Shown here piece by piece: positions 6,088 through 13,396 of a stretch of DNA of 15,203 nt. The position numbers and the translations under genes are program-made. The DNA lies in the NCBI GenBank assembly GCA_002329405.1, contig DCTE01000044.1:1-15203 (forward strand), in the 5' to 3' direction. The stretch is from Ruminococcaceae bacterium UBA1448 (lineage in GTDB: Bacteria; Bacillota; Clostridia; Oscillospirales; Ruminococcaceae). Position 1 is the stretch's first letter, and each line of letters starts with the position of its first letter. The notes under the pieces are model-generated. The model made no database searches, was not told the origin of the DNA, and saw only the letters and a list, made by a program, of their open reading frames with translations.

Positions 6088-6124
6088 AAATCCCTTTTAC
6101 AGTTTACAGCTGTAAAAGGGATTT
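6088..6124. terminator. Convergent hairpin terminator with 15-bp arms
   Basis: AAATCCCTTTTACAG and its exact complement are separated by 7 nt. The hairpin lies between the plus-strand helix-turn-helix run (stop at 6080) and the end of the minus-strand aldo/keto reductase (6139). On the minus strand it is followed by a T-rich stretch, so it probably serves both directions. Confidence 0.8.
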
Positions 6125-6138
6125 ACACTTATATACAA

Positions 6139-7260
6139 TTATTTGCCAAAGTATTCGGCAACCTCTTTAAGATGCTCAATGATCGGCAGATGCTGGGGAC
6201 ATACCCCTTCGCACTGGCCGCAGGCAATGCAGTCGCTTGCCTTTCCGAAAACATGCGTCAGACGGTCGTAGTACTCGCCCTGCGGCGTCCAGCCTTTTTC
6301 CTTGACTTCCTGTTTATCTGCATTGTACAGCGAGAAGTACTTGGGAATTGCAATATGCATCGGACATCCGTCGGTGCAGTAGGAACAACCGGTGCAGGGA
6401 ATTGCAATGTTGGCGTTGATCAGCTCAACTGCCTGTTCGACCAGCTTGTGTTCTTCATCGGTCAGCGGTTTGAGATTCTGCATATAATCGGTGTTATCCA
6501 ATACCTGTTCCATATTGCTCATGCCCGACAGAACCAGTTTGACACCAGGCAGGCTGGCTGCAAAACGGATGGCCCAGGACGGAACAGACATTTCCGGCGC
6601 CGCATCCTTGAACAGCTTTTCGACCGATTCAGGAACTTTTGCCAGTGTGCCGCCCTTGACCGGTTCCATAACGATAACCGGTTTGCCGTGTTTGACCGCG
6701 ACTTCATAGCACTTACGGGACTGAACACCAGCGCTCTCCCAGTCAAGATAGTTGATCTGCAGCTGGACAAACTCAAACTCAGGGTGTTCGGTCAGCACCT
6801 GATCCAGCAGTTCGGCGTTATCATGATAAGAAAAGCCAATATGTTTAACCAGGCCCTGCTGCTTTTTCTCCATCAGCCAGTTGAAACAATCCAGCTCGGT
6901 ATAAATCTTGTAATGATCGTATCCGATATCATGCAGCAGATAGTAGTCAAAATATTCGACGCCTGTTTTGGCTCTCTGTTCATTAAAAATACGGTCGCGA
7001 TCCTCTTTGGTTTTGAGGAAACCGGCGTGCAGTTTGGTCGCGAGGGTAAAACTGTCACGGGGATGACGTTTGACCAGTGCTTCCTTTGCCGCATTTTCAC
7101 TCTGGAAGCCGCAGTACATCCAGGCAGTGTCAAAATAGGTAAATCCTCTTTCCAAAAAGAGGTCGACCATTTTGCTTACCTGTTCAATATCAATTTTCGA
7201 CGGATCATTGGGATCAACAGAAGGCAGACGCATCATACCAAACCCGAGTTTTTTCTCCAT
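6139..7260 (-). CDS. Aldo/keto reductase with two C-terminal 4Fe-4S cluster motifs
   Basis: The 373-residue protein has an aldo/keto reductase barrel followed by a ferredoxin-like tail. The catalytic tetrad is visible as Asp44 and Tyr49 (FDTAWMY), Lys76 (ATKLH) and His110 (YLLHDI). Two CxxCxxCxxxC motifs follow, at Cys289/292/295/299 and Cys344/347/350/354, each ending in Pro. This architecture is common in anaerobes annotated as aldo/keto reductase/ferredoxin-like; the physiological substrate is not known. The clusters suggest electron exchange with ferredoxin rather than simple NADPH chemistry, which is inference. AAAGGA precedes the ATG, and it has its own promoter, so it is probably a single-gene unit ending at the hairpin at 6088-6124. 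Confidence 0.92.
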   Translation of the reverse strand: MEKKLGFGMMRLPSVDPNDPSKIDIEQVSKMVDLFLERGFTYFDTAWMYCGFQSENAAKEALVKRHPRDSFTLATKLHAGFLKTKEDRDRIFNEQRAKTGVEYFDYYLLHDIGYDHYKIYTELDCFNWLMEKKQQGLVKHIGFSYHDNAELLDQVLTEHPEFEFVQLQINYLDWESAGVQSRKCYEVAVKHGKPVIVMEPVKGGTLAKVPESVEKLFKDAAPEMSVPSWAIRFAASLPGVKLVLSGMSNMEQVLDNTDYMQNLKPLTDEEHKLVEQAVELINANIAIPCTGCSYCTDGCPMHIAIPKYFSLYNADKQEVKEKGWTPQGEYYDRLTHVFGKASDCIACGQCEGVCPQHLPIIEHLKEVAEYFGK

Positions 7261-7308
7261 CTGTCATCATTCCTTTCATTCGTTAAGACGACCAGTTCAG
7301 CTACTTGT

Positions 7309-7337
7309 ATTATAACATCCTGCCTGATCGAATGCAA
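7309..7337 (-). promoter_or_regulatory. Promoter of the aldo/keto reductase gene
   Basis: The minus strand reads TTGCAT (7337-7332), 17 bp, TATAAT (7314-7309); the start of transcription would be near 7302, about 40 nt before the ATG. No clear terminator separates it from the rlmA-like gene that ends at 7385, so readthrough is possible. Confidence 0.75.
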
Positions 7338-7384
7338 ATACCTGTTTCAAATCCAATTCCATACCTTTTGCCTATAATAAGGCA

Positions 7385-8227
7385 TCAATTTTTACGGTAC
7401 AACAATATTTCAAAAGAAGTTTCGGTTGTCAGTTCTGTTAGATCAGCCGCTCTCTGCTGCCCCTCAGCCGACGTTTTATAATAGTAGGGCGTCATCATGA
7501 ACAAGCTCATGATCTCGCCGTCATGCAGTGTGATGGTATCATCCACCGGAACACTGCGCAGAAATTCCATTCCTTCAATCGGATAATCCTGTACCTCGTT
7601 CAGATAAGGGTGGTCATAAATTGCCTGTTTAAGCCCAAACAGATGACGCTCCCCCGGGATGACCATTGCGAACAGGCCGCCTTTTTTCAGCACCCGGCAG
7701 AACTCTTCCCGGCAAAACGGCGCAAACAACGTCATCACAGCATCACAGCTTTCATCAGCCACCGGCATATGAAAGATACTCGCAGCAGCAATCCTGACCG
7801 GCTCTTCAGGGCAAAACCGCTTTGCCGCCTTCTCTGCCGCAAATTTGGAGATATCCAGTCCAAGCAGCCGGGTCGAAAGCCCGTTTGAAGTCAGTGCGTC
7901 ATATACCAGCCGGGTATAATATCCTTCTCCGCATCCGGCATCCAGCAGTACCAGAGCGTTCTTCCCGTCCAGCTCCCCGACCAGTTCCCGGCAGAGTGCA
8001 TCCGCCATCGGCCGGTAAAAACCCTTTTCAAGAAACTCCCGCCTTGCATTGACCATCTGTCGGTTATCGCCGGGGAGCTTCGCATGCTTGCCATCCGGCA
8101 GCAGCAGATTGACATAACCACTACGGGCACGATCAAAACTATGTCCGGCCGGGCAGCAAAAGCTGCTGCCTACCTGCGTCAGGTTTCCCCCACAGACCGG
8201 ACAGGCAAAAGAGACCATCTGTTCCAT
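7385..8227 (-). CDS. rlmA: 23S rRNA (guanine-N1)-methyltransferase, RlmA family
   Basis: The protein starts with a zinc-binding segment (Cys9, Cys12, Cys25 and His29 in FACPVCGG and FCCPAGHSFD), followed by SGYVNLLLPD and a Rossmann-type methyltransferase with the SAM-binding motif LLDAGCGEGYYT (about residues 94-105). This layout is diagnostic of RlmA, which methylates N1 of G745 or G748 in helix 35 of 23S rRNA; Gram-positive members usually modify G748. I chose the ATG at 8227 (280 residues) because GGAGG lies 10 nt upstream. An in-frame ATG at 8254 would overlap the preceding stop codon and lacks a site. It is probably in an operon with the phosphodiesterase gene. Confidence 0.88.
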   Translation of the reverse strand: MEQMVSFACPVCGGNLTQVGSSFCCPAGHSFDRARSGYVNLLLPDGKHAKLPGDNRQMVNARREFLEKGFYRPMADALCRELVGELDGKNALVLLDAGCGEGYYTRLVYDALTSNGLSTRLLGLDISKFAAEKAAKRFCPEEPVRIAAASIFHMPVADESCDAVMTLFAPFCREEFCRVLKKGGLFAMVIPGERHLFGLKQAIYDHPYLNEVQDYPIEGMEFLRSVPVDDTITLHDGEIMSLFMMTPYYYKTSAEGQQRAADLTELTTETSFEILLYRKN

Positions 8228-8250
8228 TCCCGTTTTTCCTCCACGCATGA

Positions 8251-8739
8251 TCATTTGAGCTGTACAACATAGGCAAGCAGCCCATTCCCGGCAATATCAA
8301 TAATCCCATAGCTGGGCTTCCCGTCACGTGGGCTGGACGGACTTCCCGGGTTCATAATATACAATCCGTCTTTGTAACGGCAATAAGATACATGAGTATG
8401 TCCAAACAGCGCAACATTACATCCAGCTTCCCTCGCTGCGTTCTCAAGGTATTCGGTTCCTGCTCCTACAAACATGGTATGCCCATGGCAAAAGAGTACC
8501 CGTGCACCTCCAAGCTCGGCGATATCAACCGGTTTGCTTTTTGAGCCGAAATCGCAATTTCCCCGTACACTGCGTATCGGCAGGTCAGGATACAGCGCAC
8601 GTATTTTGCGGACATCCTCTTCAACATCACCCAAATGCAAAAACAGGTCAGTATCCTGCCGGTGCCGTTCCACAATCTTGCGCAATGTAAAAAAATCCTT
8701 ATGGGTATCCGAAATCACCACAATTCGACGGGTATCCAT
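8251..8739 (-). CDS. YfcE/MJ0936-type metallophosphoesterase
   Basis: The 162-residue product is a compact calcineurin-like phosphoesterase with all metal-binding motifs: SDTH (Asp11, His13), GD (Asp38), GNCD (Asn61), HGH (His85, His87) and GHTH (113-116), then NPGSPSSPR. The family hydrolyses phosphodiesters in vitro with Mn or similar ions; the natural substrate is unknown. I chose the ATG at 8739, since AAAGGAA sits about 9 nt upstream. A GTG at 8748 would directly abut that site. It is the first gene of a two-gene unit with the RlmA-like gene and has a good promoter. Confidence 0.9.
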   Translation of the reverse strand: MDTRRIVVISDTHKDFFTLRKIVERHRQDTDLFLHLGDVEEDVRKIRALYPDLPIRSVRGNCDFGSKSKPVDIAELGGARVLFCHGHTMFVGAGTEYLENAAREAGCNVALFGHTHVSYCRYKDGLYIMNPGSPSSPRDGKPSYGIIDIAGNGLLAYVVQLK

Positions 8740-8818
8740 CCAGGGCACTTCCTTTCATCCCCCTCCGGCAGATGCAACCAGATCGCCGGGCGGGCATATT
8801 ATGCGTATATACAGAATA

Positions 8819-8847
8819 AGTATAAACCATCATGCCCTGTTCGTCAA
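8819..8847 (-). promoter_or_regulatory. Promoter of the phosphoesterase-rlmA unit
   Basis: The minus strand reads TTGACG (8847-8842), 17 bp, TATACT (8824-8819), giving a start near 8812 and a leader of about 70 nt. I found no convincing sigma-A promoter for the divergent gene at 8901, although this region is AT-rich and contains a near-palindromic GCATATTATGC. Confidence 0.75.
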
Positions 8848-8900
8848 CAGCTCCGCCGCTGCCTGGATGGGGCGCTGCTAAACCGAAAGGAAGGATTCCC

Positions 8901-9209
8901 ATGAGCTTTGAACTGCAAAAAGGAGAGCACAACGCCCTGTCCGACTCCGCACCGCTGGGAGAAATGGACAAAATGTTGATCAAAATGCTGGCGGCACGCG
9001 CAGGAGCCGATCCCCAAAAACTGGAAGCGGACTACCGCCGGGGTGATCTTTCTGCCCTGCTCTCTTCTCTGCCCAGCGACAGCCGGAATAAAGTCAGCGA
9101 GATTCTCTCTGACCCGGCAAAAGCAGCCGCTGCAAAAAAAGCCGCTGAAAAAGCCGTTCAGTCAGACGCTATCCGCCGCATGATGGACAGAAAACCGGGC
9201 CAGCGGTAA
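8901..9209 (+). CDS. Unrecognised small helical protein, 102 residues
   Basis: I do not recognise this gene. The product starts MSFELQKGEHNALSDSAPLG, is predicted mostly helical, and is alanine- and lysine-rich toward the end (DPAKAAAAKKAAEKAV, residues 71-86) with a basic C-terminus. The middle (DLSALLSSLPSDSRNKVSEILSDP) recalls small Clostridia proteins that occur in spore-former genomes, but this is a weak resemblance from memory. It has no signal peptide, membrane segment or cysteines. GAAAGGAAGG precedes the ATG. It is the first of three closely spaced genes of the same character, probably one transcription unit. Confidence 0.75.
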   Translation: MSFELQKGEHNALSDSAPLGEMDKMLIKMLAARAGADPQKLEADYRRGDLSALLSSLPSDSRNKVSEILSDPAKAAAAKKAAEKAVQSDAIRRMMDRKPGQR

Positions 9210-9259
9210 TGCCAAAATAGAATCCGACAGCACCTGTATCTGAAGAAAGGAGGATAAAC

Positions 9260-9838
9260 ATGCCGGAAACAGAAGGGTTTGATCTGTCCAATCTCGCCTC
9301 TATCCTGCAAAACGAAGATACCCTGCGTTCCCTCCGCCAGATGGCCGGCGCAATGGGAATGGAAAACCAGCTGGAAGGGGCACTGCAAAATCTGTCCCAA
9401 TCTCAGACATCCTCTTCAGATACAGGCGCGGCTGCTCCCACAGCATCTGCGCACCATCAGCAAAATCACCACAGGGAAAACCATTCCCAGGGAAACCATT
9501 CCCAGGGAAACTATTCCCAGGGAAACTATTCCCGGGAAGATCATTCCCGGATATCTGCTCCATCCGATGATTCCGCAGGACTTAATCTGAACAGCCTGCT
9601 ATCCAACCCCGCACTGCTCCGCACCCTTTCCAGCGTCATGCAGGCGATGAACCAGCAGGGACCGGAATACATGTTTCTTAAAAGCCTGAAACCGCTCCTT
9701 CGCCCGGAAAAAGGCCCGCGCGTTGACCAGGCCTTGCAGATCATGCAGATGTTCAAGGCGTTGGAAACGGTCGAAGGCGGCGGACTATCCGGGCTGTCCG
9801 GCCTGTTTGGACAACTGGGGCTGTCGGGGCACTCCTAA
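9260..9838 (+). CDS. Unrecognised protein with two related helical motifs and a tandem-repeat linker
   Basis: I do not recognise this 192-residue protein. Residues 11-33 (NLASILQNEDTLRSLRQMAG...) and 110-132 (NLNSLLSNPALLRTLSSVMQ...) align without gaps with about 10 identities in 23, so it contains an internal duplication. Between them is a Ser/His/Gln/Asn-rich linker with five copies of a five-residue unit of type [QR][GE][ND][HY]S (about residues 72-96). After the second copy comes LKPLLRPEKGPRVDQALQIM, a basic helical stretch, then a Gly/Leu/Ser tail. AAAGGAGG precedes the ATG. The linker is probably flexible and the motifs may bind partners. Its position between two other unknown genes suggests a shared role. 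Confidence 0.75.
   Translation: MPETEGFDLSNLASILQNEDTLRSLRQMAGAMGMENQLEGALQNLSQSQTSSSDTGAAAPTASAHHQQNHHRENHSQGNHSQGNYSQGNYSREDHSRISAPSDDSAGLNLNSLLSNPALLRTLSSVMQAMNQQGPEYMFLKSLKPLLRPEKGPRVDQALQIMQMFKALETVEGGGLSGLSGLFGQLGLSGHS
9474..9550 (+). repeat. Five-copy 15-bp tandem repeat inside the 9260 gene
   Basis: The sequence ATTCCC recurs exactly every 15 bases at 9483, 9498, 9513, 9528 and 9543, with the unit close to CAGGGAAACCATTCC. Because 15 is a multiple of three, copy changes would keep the frame and alter linker length by five residues. Each unit is itself nearly palindromic (GGGAA...TTCCC). Confidence 0.85.
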
Positions 9839-9903
9839 ACAGTCCGAGCAGTATAAAACAGAGGGCACCGACAAAACCTGCGCAAACGAAAGGATGAAGA
9901 TAG

Positions 9904-10269
9904 ATGGCCTATCGCGAATACAGCCCGGAAGAACTCCGGCAGATGCAGCTGGAAGCAGCCCAGCGGGTGCGGGAAATGCAGCGGCAGGCACGGGAACGTC
10001 TCGAAGGTTCCCGCCGCCCGTCTGTCAGCCAACAGCCTGAGACTGTCCCAACCGTCAGCCGGCCAGTTGAAGTCCCCATAACAGAATCCCCACGGCAGCA
10101 GACCCATTACACCATCAAAGATACGCCGTCCGGGCTATTGGGACTGTCCGGTCTGATGGGGATGGATGGGGACAGGCTGACCATTCTGCTGCTGATGCTG
10201 CTGCTGTCCTCACAGGGGCAGTGCTCACCGGGATTGATGGCAGCACTGTTCTGGCTGATGGCCGACTGA
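9904..10269 (+). CDS. Unrecognised protein with a charged helix, proline-rich linker and hydrophobic C-terminus
   Basis: This 121-residue protein is not one I can name. Residues 7-35 form a charged helix (SPEELRQMQLEAAQRVREMQ...), residues 36-66 are Pro/Ser/Thr-rich, and residues 78-120 are very hydrophobic: GLLGLSGLMGMDGDRLTILL, then LMLLLSS, a short polar break with Cys107, and GLMAALFWLM. The last part may be one membrane segment or a helical hairpin, so it is probably membrane-associated. Similar D-(R)L-x-ILLLMLLL...LLALL tails occur in small clostridial proteins of unknown role (from memory). The GLSGL pattern echoes the C-terminus of the 9260 product. GAAAGGA precedes the ATG. Confidence 0.72.
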   Translation: MAYREYSPEELRQMQLEAAQRVREMQRQARERLEGSRRPSVSQQPETVPTVSRPVEVPITESPRQQTHYTIKDTPSGLLGLSGLMGMDGDRLTILLLMLLLSSQGQCSPGLMAALFWLMAD

Positions 10270-10318
10270 AAAATCCAAAAGATTAGCAGAAAATTCATCG
10301 AAAACTGCGTTTCGCCAA

Positions 10319-10347
10319 TTGAAGCGAACATCGAAATGTGTTATAAT
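10319..10347 (+). promoter_or_regulatory. Promoter of fucO with extended -10
   Basis: The plus strand reads TTGAAG (10319-10324), 17 bp, TGtTATAAT (10339-10347), so it has an extended -10 element. The start would be near 10354, leaving a leader of about 55 nt before the ATG. The stretch from 10270 to 10318 shows no gene or clear terminator. Confidence 0.75.
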
Positions 10348-10408
10348 AACAATACAGATTTAGCCCCACACTGGATCTGACTTTTGTTAATAATGGAGGA
10401 ATATCCAC

Positions 10409-11557
10409 ATGGCAAACAGAATGATCTTAAACGAAACTTCCTATTTCGGCGCGGGCTCCATCTCGGCAGTTGTCGATGAAGCAAAGGCAAGAGCATTTAA
10501 AAAGATTCTGGTCGTCACCGACCCGTCTCTGGTCAAATTTGGTGTATCCACCAAAGTGACCGCTCTGCTGGACGAAGCCGGGATCCCTTACGACATGTAT
10601 ACCGACATCAAGGCAAACCCCACTATTGCCAATATCCAGAACGGTGTTGCAAAATTCAAAGAAGCCGGTGCTGACGCGATTGTGGCGATCGGCGGCGGTT
10701 CTTCGATGGATACTGCGAAAGGCATCGCCATCATCATTGCCAACCCTGAATATGCCGATGTTGTATCGCTGGAAGGCGCCGTTGCAACCAAAAACAAATG
10801 CGTACCGATTATCGCTGTTCCCACAACAGCCGGTACCGCTGCTGAAGTTACCATCAACTATGTTGTCACCGACGTCGAGAAAAAACGTAAATTTGTCTGC
10901 GTAGACCCCCATGACATCCCTGTTGTTGCAATCATCGACGCCGATATGATGAGCTCGATGCCCAAGGGCCTGACCGCTTCCACCGGTATGGACGCGCTGA
11001 CCCACGCAATCGAAGGCTATATCACCAAAGGCGCATGGGAAATGACCGATATGATGCACCTGAAAGCGATTGAGATTATCTCCAAATCGCTGCGCGGTGC
11101 CTGCGAGGGCACCCCCGAAGGCCGCGAAGGTATGGCACTCGGTCAGTACATCGCCGGCATGGGCTTTTCCAACGTCGGCCTGGGCATTGTCCACTCAATG
11201 GCACACGCACTGGGTGCTGTTTATGACACCCCCCACGGTGTTGCAAACGCAATCCTGCTGCCGACCGTCATGAAATACAATGCACCCGCGACCGGCGAAA
11301 AATACCGTGAAATCGCCCGTGCAATGGGGGTTGAAGGTGTCGACCAGATGACCCAGGACGAATACCGCGCTGCTGCCTGCGACGCTGTTGCACAGCTGTC
11401 CAAGGATGTAGGTATCCCGCAGGACTTGAAGGGCATTGTCAAAGAAGAAGATATCGACTTTTTGGCTCAGTCGGCAATGGACGACGCCTGCCGTCCCGGC
11501 AACCCGCTCGATCCTACAAAAGAGGATATTATTGCACTGTATAAATCGCTGCTGTAA
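10409..11557 (+). CDS. fucO: Lactaldehyde reductase / iron-containing alcohol dehydrogenase
   Basis: The 382-residue protein has the same length as E. coli FucO and shares long stretches with it as I remember that sequence: MANRMILNET at the start, VPTTAGTAAEVTINYVVTD, KRKFVCVDPHDIPVVAIIDA and LGQYIAGMGFSNVGLGIVHS. It interconverts L-lactaldehyde and (S)-1,2-propanediol with NAD(H). The cofactor motif GGGSSMD is near residue 98, and the metal ligands are Asp196, His200 (DALTHAIEG), the His of HSMAHALG and the His of DTPHGVAN. GGAGG lies 9 nt before the ATG. It has its own promoter and terminator, and no fucose or rhamnose genes are next to it, so it may serve general aldehyde reduction or propanediol formation. 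Confidence 0.93.
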   Translation: MANRMILNETSYFGAGSISAVVDEAKARAFKKILVVTDPSLVKFGVSTKVTALLDEAGIPYDMYTDIKANPTIANIQNGVAKFKEAGADAIVAIGGGSSMDTAKGIAIIIANPEYADVVSLEGAVATKNKCVPIIAVPTTAGTAAEVTINYVVTDVEKKRKFVCVDPHDIPVVAIIDADMMSSMPKGLTASTGMDALTHAIEGYITKGAWEMTDMMHLKAIEIISKSLRGACEGTPEGREGMALGQYIAGMGFSNVGLGIVHSMAHALGAVYDTPHGVANAILLPTVMKYNAPATGEKYREIARAMGVEGVDQMTQDEYRAAACDAVAQLSKDVGIPQDLKGIVKEEDIDFLAQSAMDDACRPGNPLDPTKEDIIALYKSLL

Positions 11558-11580
11558 GGCACAGATATTTTCAGTAAAAG

Positions 11581-11609
11581 CCGTCGGTCTTCTGACCGGC
11601 GGTTTTTTT
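11581..11609 (+). terminator. Intrinsic terminator of fucO
   Basis: CCGTCGGTC-TTCT-GACCGGCGG forms a 9-bp stem with one G-U pair and is followed by seven T residues. It begins 24 bp after the fucO stop codon. Confidence 0.92.
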
Positions 11610-11619
11610 ATCCATGAGA

Positions 11620-11651
11620 AAAGGCACAGGGCGATTACTCCCTGTGCCTTT
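11620..11651 (-). terminator. Hairpin terminator downstream of htrA
   Basis: AAAGGCACAGGG and CCCTGTGCCTTT form a perfect 12-bp stem with an 8-nt loop. It lies 11 bp past the htrA stop codon, and on the minus strand a short T-run (TTTTCTC) overlaps the end of the stem. It probably terminates htrA and backs up the fucO terminator. Confidence 0.78.
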
Positions 11652-11662
11652 ATAATGCGTAA

Positions 11663-13270
11663 TCAGGTAAACGATTGAGCACCGTCCGCTGTCGTAGGTA
11701 CACCTTCGGTCGTACCCGGTTCAGAAGAATAACTGCTGGTATCGCTGTTGCCGGTATCTTCACCCAGCACAACTTCTACTGAATAGCTGGCCTGACTGCC
11801 TGCGGAACCGCGGATAAAGGTAATCCGAAGGGTATCGCCTGGTTTCTTGCCATCCAGAATATTCTTGATTGCCTCTTTGGAAGTAACCGACTGACCATCC
11901 ATTTCGGTGATGATATCGCCTGCACGCAGCCCTTTGGCATAAACATCCATCGTCACATCCACGCTGTAAACCAGCAAGCCCGGTGTATACCCGGACATCG
12001 CGCCAACCACTTCACTGATCGGGTAGTAAGTGATGCCCAGCTTGACCCGTCCGGTGACATACCCATACTGGATCAGATCCTCTACAATCGGCAGCGCATT
12101 ATTAATCGGGATTGCAAAACCGATGCCGTCATAGGACGAGGAAGACAGCCGGCTGGAATTGATTCCAATAACCTGGCCATATTCATTGATCAGCGGTCCG
12201 CCGGAGTTGCCGGGATTGATCGCAGCATCCGTCTGAATAACTTCCATACTGATCGACTCGCCAGTCTCCAATGTAACGGAGATGGTACGGTCGAGACCGG
12301 AAACAATCCCCTGGGTTGTAGAACCCGCCAGATTCAGCCCGGCAGGATTTCCGATCGCAACAACCGGTTCACCTACCTTCAACTGGTCAGAATCACCCAG
12401 CTCAGCTCCGGTTAGATTTTCCGCGTCGATCTTAATTACCGCAAGGTCGGTCGAAATATCGCTGCCAATCAGCTGAGCGGCGTATTCCTCATTGTTATCC
12501 AGCACAACCACCAGATTGGCAGCCCCGCTGATGACATGGGCATTGGTCAGGATATATCCGTCGCTGGACAGGATGATCCCGCTGCCGGAAGAATCAGCTG
12601 TCAGCGCATTTTCAGCGGTATAATTCAGAATACCAACCACTGACGGACGGACCTTTTCATGCACCTGGGTGGTGGTCAGTTTGCCATCGCTGCTGATATA
12701 GGTATCCTCCTCGGCATGAGAGGTGATGTTCAGTTCCGGGATCTCGATCTCATCTTCATCAGGCCGCTGCATGGAAGAGCTTTCCAGTATCTGGGACGAA
12801 GTTTCGGTGGTCACAGAGATCTCTGACTCCAGCGGAGAACTCCTCAATGAAACAATAATGCCAAGCAACACCGCTGTCGTAACCACAAAAAGCACGATGA
12901 CGATAATGGCAAAGACCTTGATACCATTTTTGCTACGAGCACTGCTGCCATTGGGGTTATACGAAATACGGTTATAATCCTCATAACTGTAACGGTATTC
13001 CCCATTTTCATTCATCCCATATTCGGGAGGCCGGTTTTGCTGATTGTCATTGCTGTAATTGAACGGATCGCCTTCCTGCCTGCCAAAACTACGGGAATTG
13101 CCCTGCGCGTCATAAGAACCGGTAAATCCGGCTGATGTGTCAGAATTCTGCGATGATTGTTTATTCCAGTCCTCCACCCGACCACTGTGATAGGTACAGC
13201 CATTTTCATCCACCTGACGGTGAGAGTCCTCATGATCATCATGAGGCGTCCAACCCTCATGTTCTGCCAT
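11663..13270 (-). CDS. htrA: Membrane-anchored HtrA/DegP-type serine protease with PDZ domain
   Basis: The 535-residue protein has a long, polar, Asn/Gln/Ser-rich cytoplasmic N-terminus (about 1-115), one membrane segment (117-142), a Ser/Thr/Glu-rich linker, a trypsin-like domain (about 198-400), a PDZ domain (about 405-503) and a Ser/Thr tail. The catalytic triad is intact: His245 (TNAHVI), Asp275 (STDLAVI) and Ser356 (GNSGGPL). HtrA proteases degrade or refold damaged proteins outside the membrane. The 115-residue N-terminus is longer than in many Bacillus homologues. GGAGGG precedes the ATG by about 10 nt. It lies 126 bp downstream of the histidine kinase gene, with a possible own -10 element (TATAAT, 13326-13321) but a poor -35, so it may need an activator. 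Confidence 0.93.
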   Translation of the reverse strand: MAEHEGWTPHDDHEDSHRQVDENGCTYHSGRVEDWNKQSSQNSDTSAGFTGSYDAQGNSRSFGRQEGDPFNYSNDNQQNRPPEYGMNENGEYRYSYEDYNRISYNPNGSSARSKNGIKVFAIIVIVLFVVTTAVLLGIIVSLRSSPLESEISVTTETSSQILESSSMQRPDEDEIEIPELNITSHAEEDTYISSDGKLTTTQVHEKVRPSVVGILNYTAENALTADSSGSGIILSSDGYILTNAHVISGAANLVVVLDNNEEYAAQLIGSDISTDLAVIKIDAENLTGAELGDSDQLKVGEPVVAIGNPAGLNLAGSTTQGIVSGLDRTISVTLETGESISMEVIQTDAAINPGNSGGPLINEYGQVIGINSSRLSSSSYDGIGFAIPINNALPIVEDLIQYGYVTGRVKLGITYYPISEVVGAMSGYTPGLLVYSVDVTMDVYAKGLRAGDIITEMDGQSVTSKEAIKNILDGKKPGDTLRITFIRGSAGSQASYSVEVVLGEDTGNSDTSSYSSEPGTTEGVPTTADGAQSFT

Positions 13271-13320
13271 ATAATCACATCCCTCCTGATTGAGCAGTCT
13301 ATGGATTTATGTTTGATTTT

Positions 13321-13326
13321 ATTATA
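13321..13326 (-). promoter_or_regulatory. Candidate -10 element upstream of htrA
   Basis: TATAAT lies on the minus strand about 50 nt before the htrA ATG. At 17-18 bp upstream there is no TTGACA-like sequence. This would fit an activated promoter, for example by the neighbouring response regulator, but no binding site is defined. The rest of the 126-bp gap shows no terminator after the kinase gene. Confidence 0.4.
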
Positions 13327-13396
13327 CCATCTAAAGATGAACTTTTCTGCACAGTCATCTGAATATTGTACCCAAATCCAAAAAACTGACCGTCGC

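Noticed and set aside
6058..7377. A 439-codon plus-strand open frame
   Set aside because: It is the antisense shadow of the aldo/keto reductase, whose motifs and promoter are clear on the minus strand.
9474..9550. Regular 15-bp repeats that could suggest a CRISPR array
   Set aside because: The repeats are directly tandem, without spacers, and in frame within a coding sequence.
10427..11194. A 255-codon minus-strand open frame
   Set aside because: It is antisense to fucO, which is unambiguous in sequence and length.
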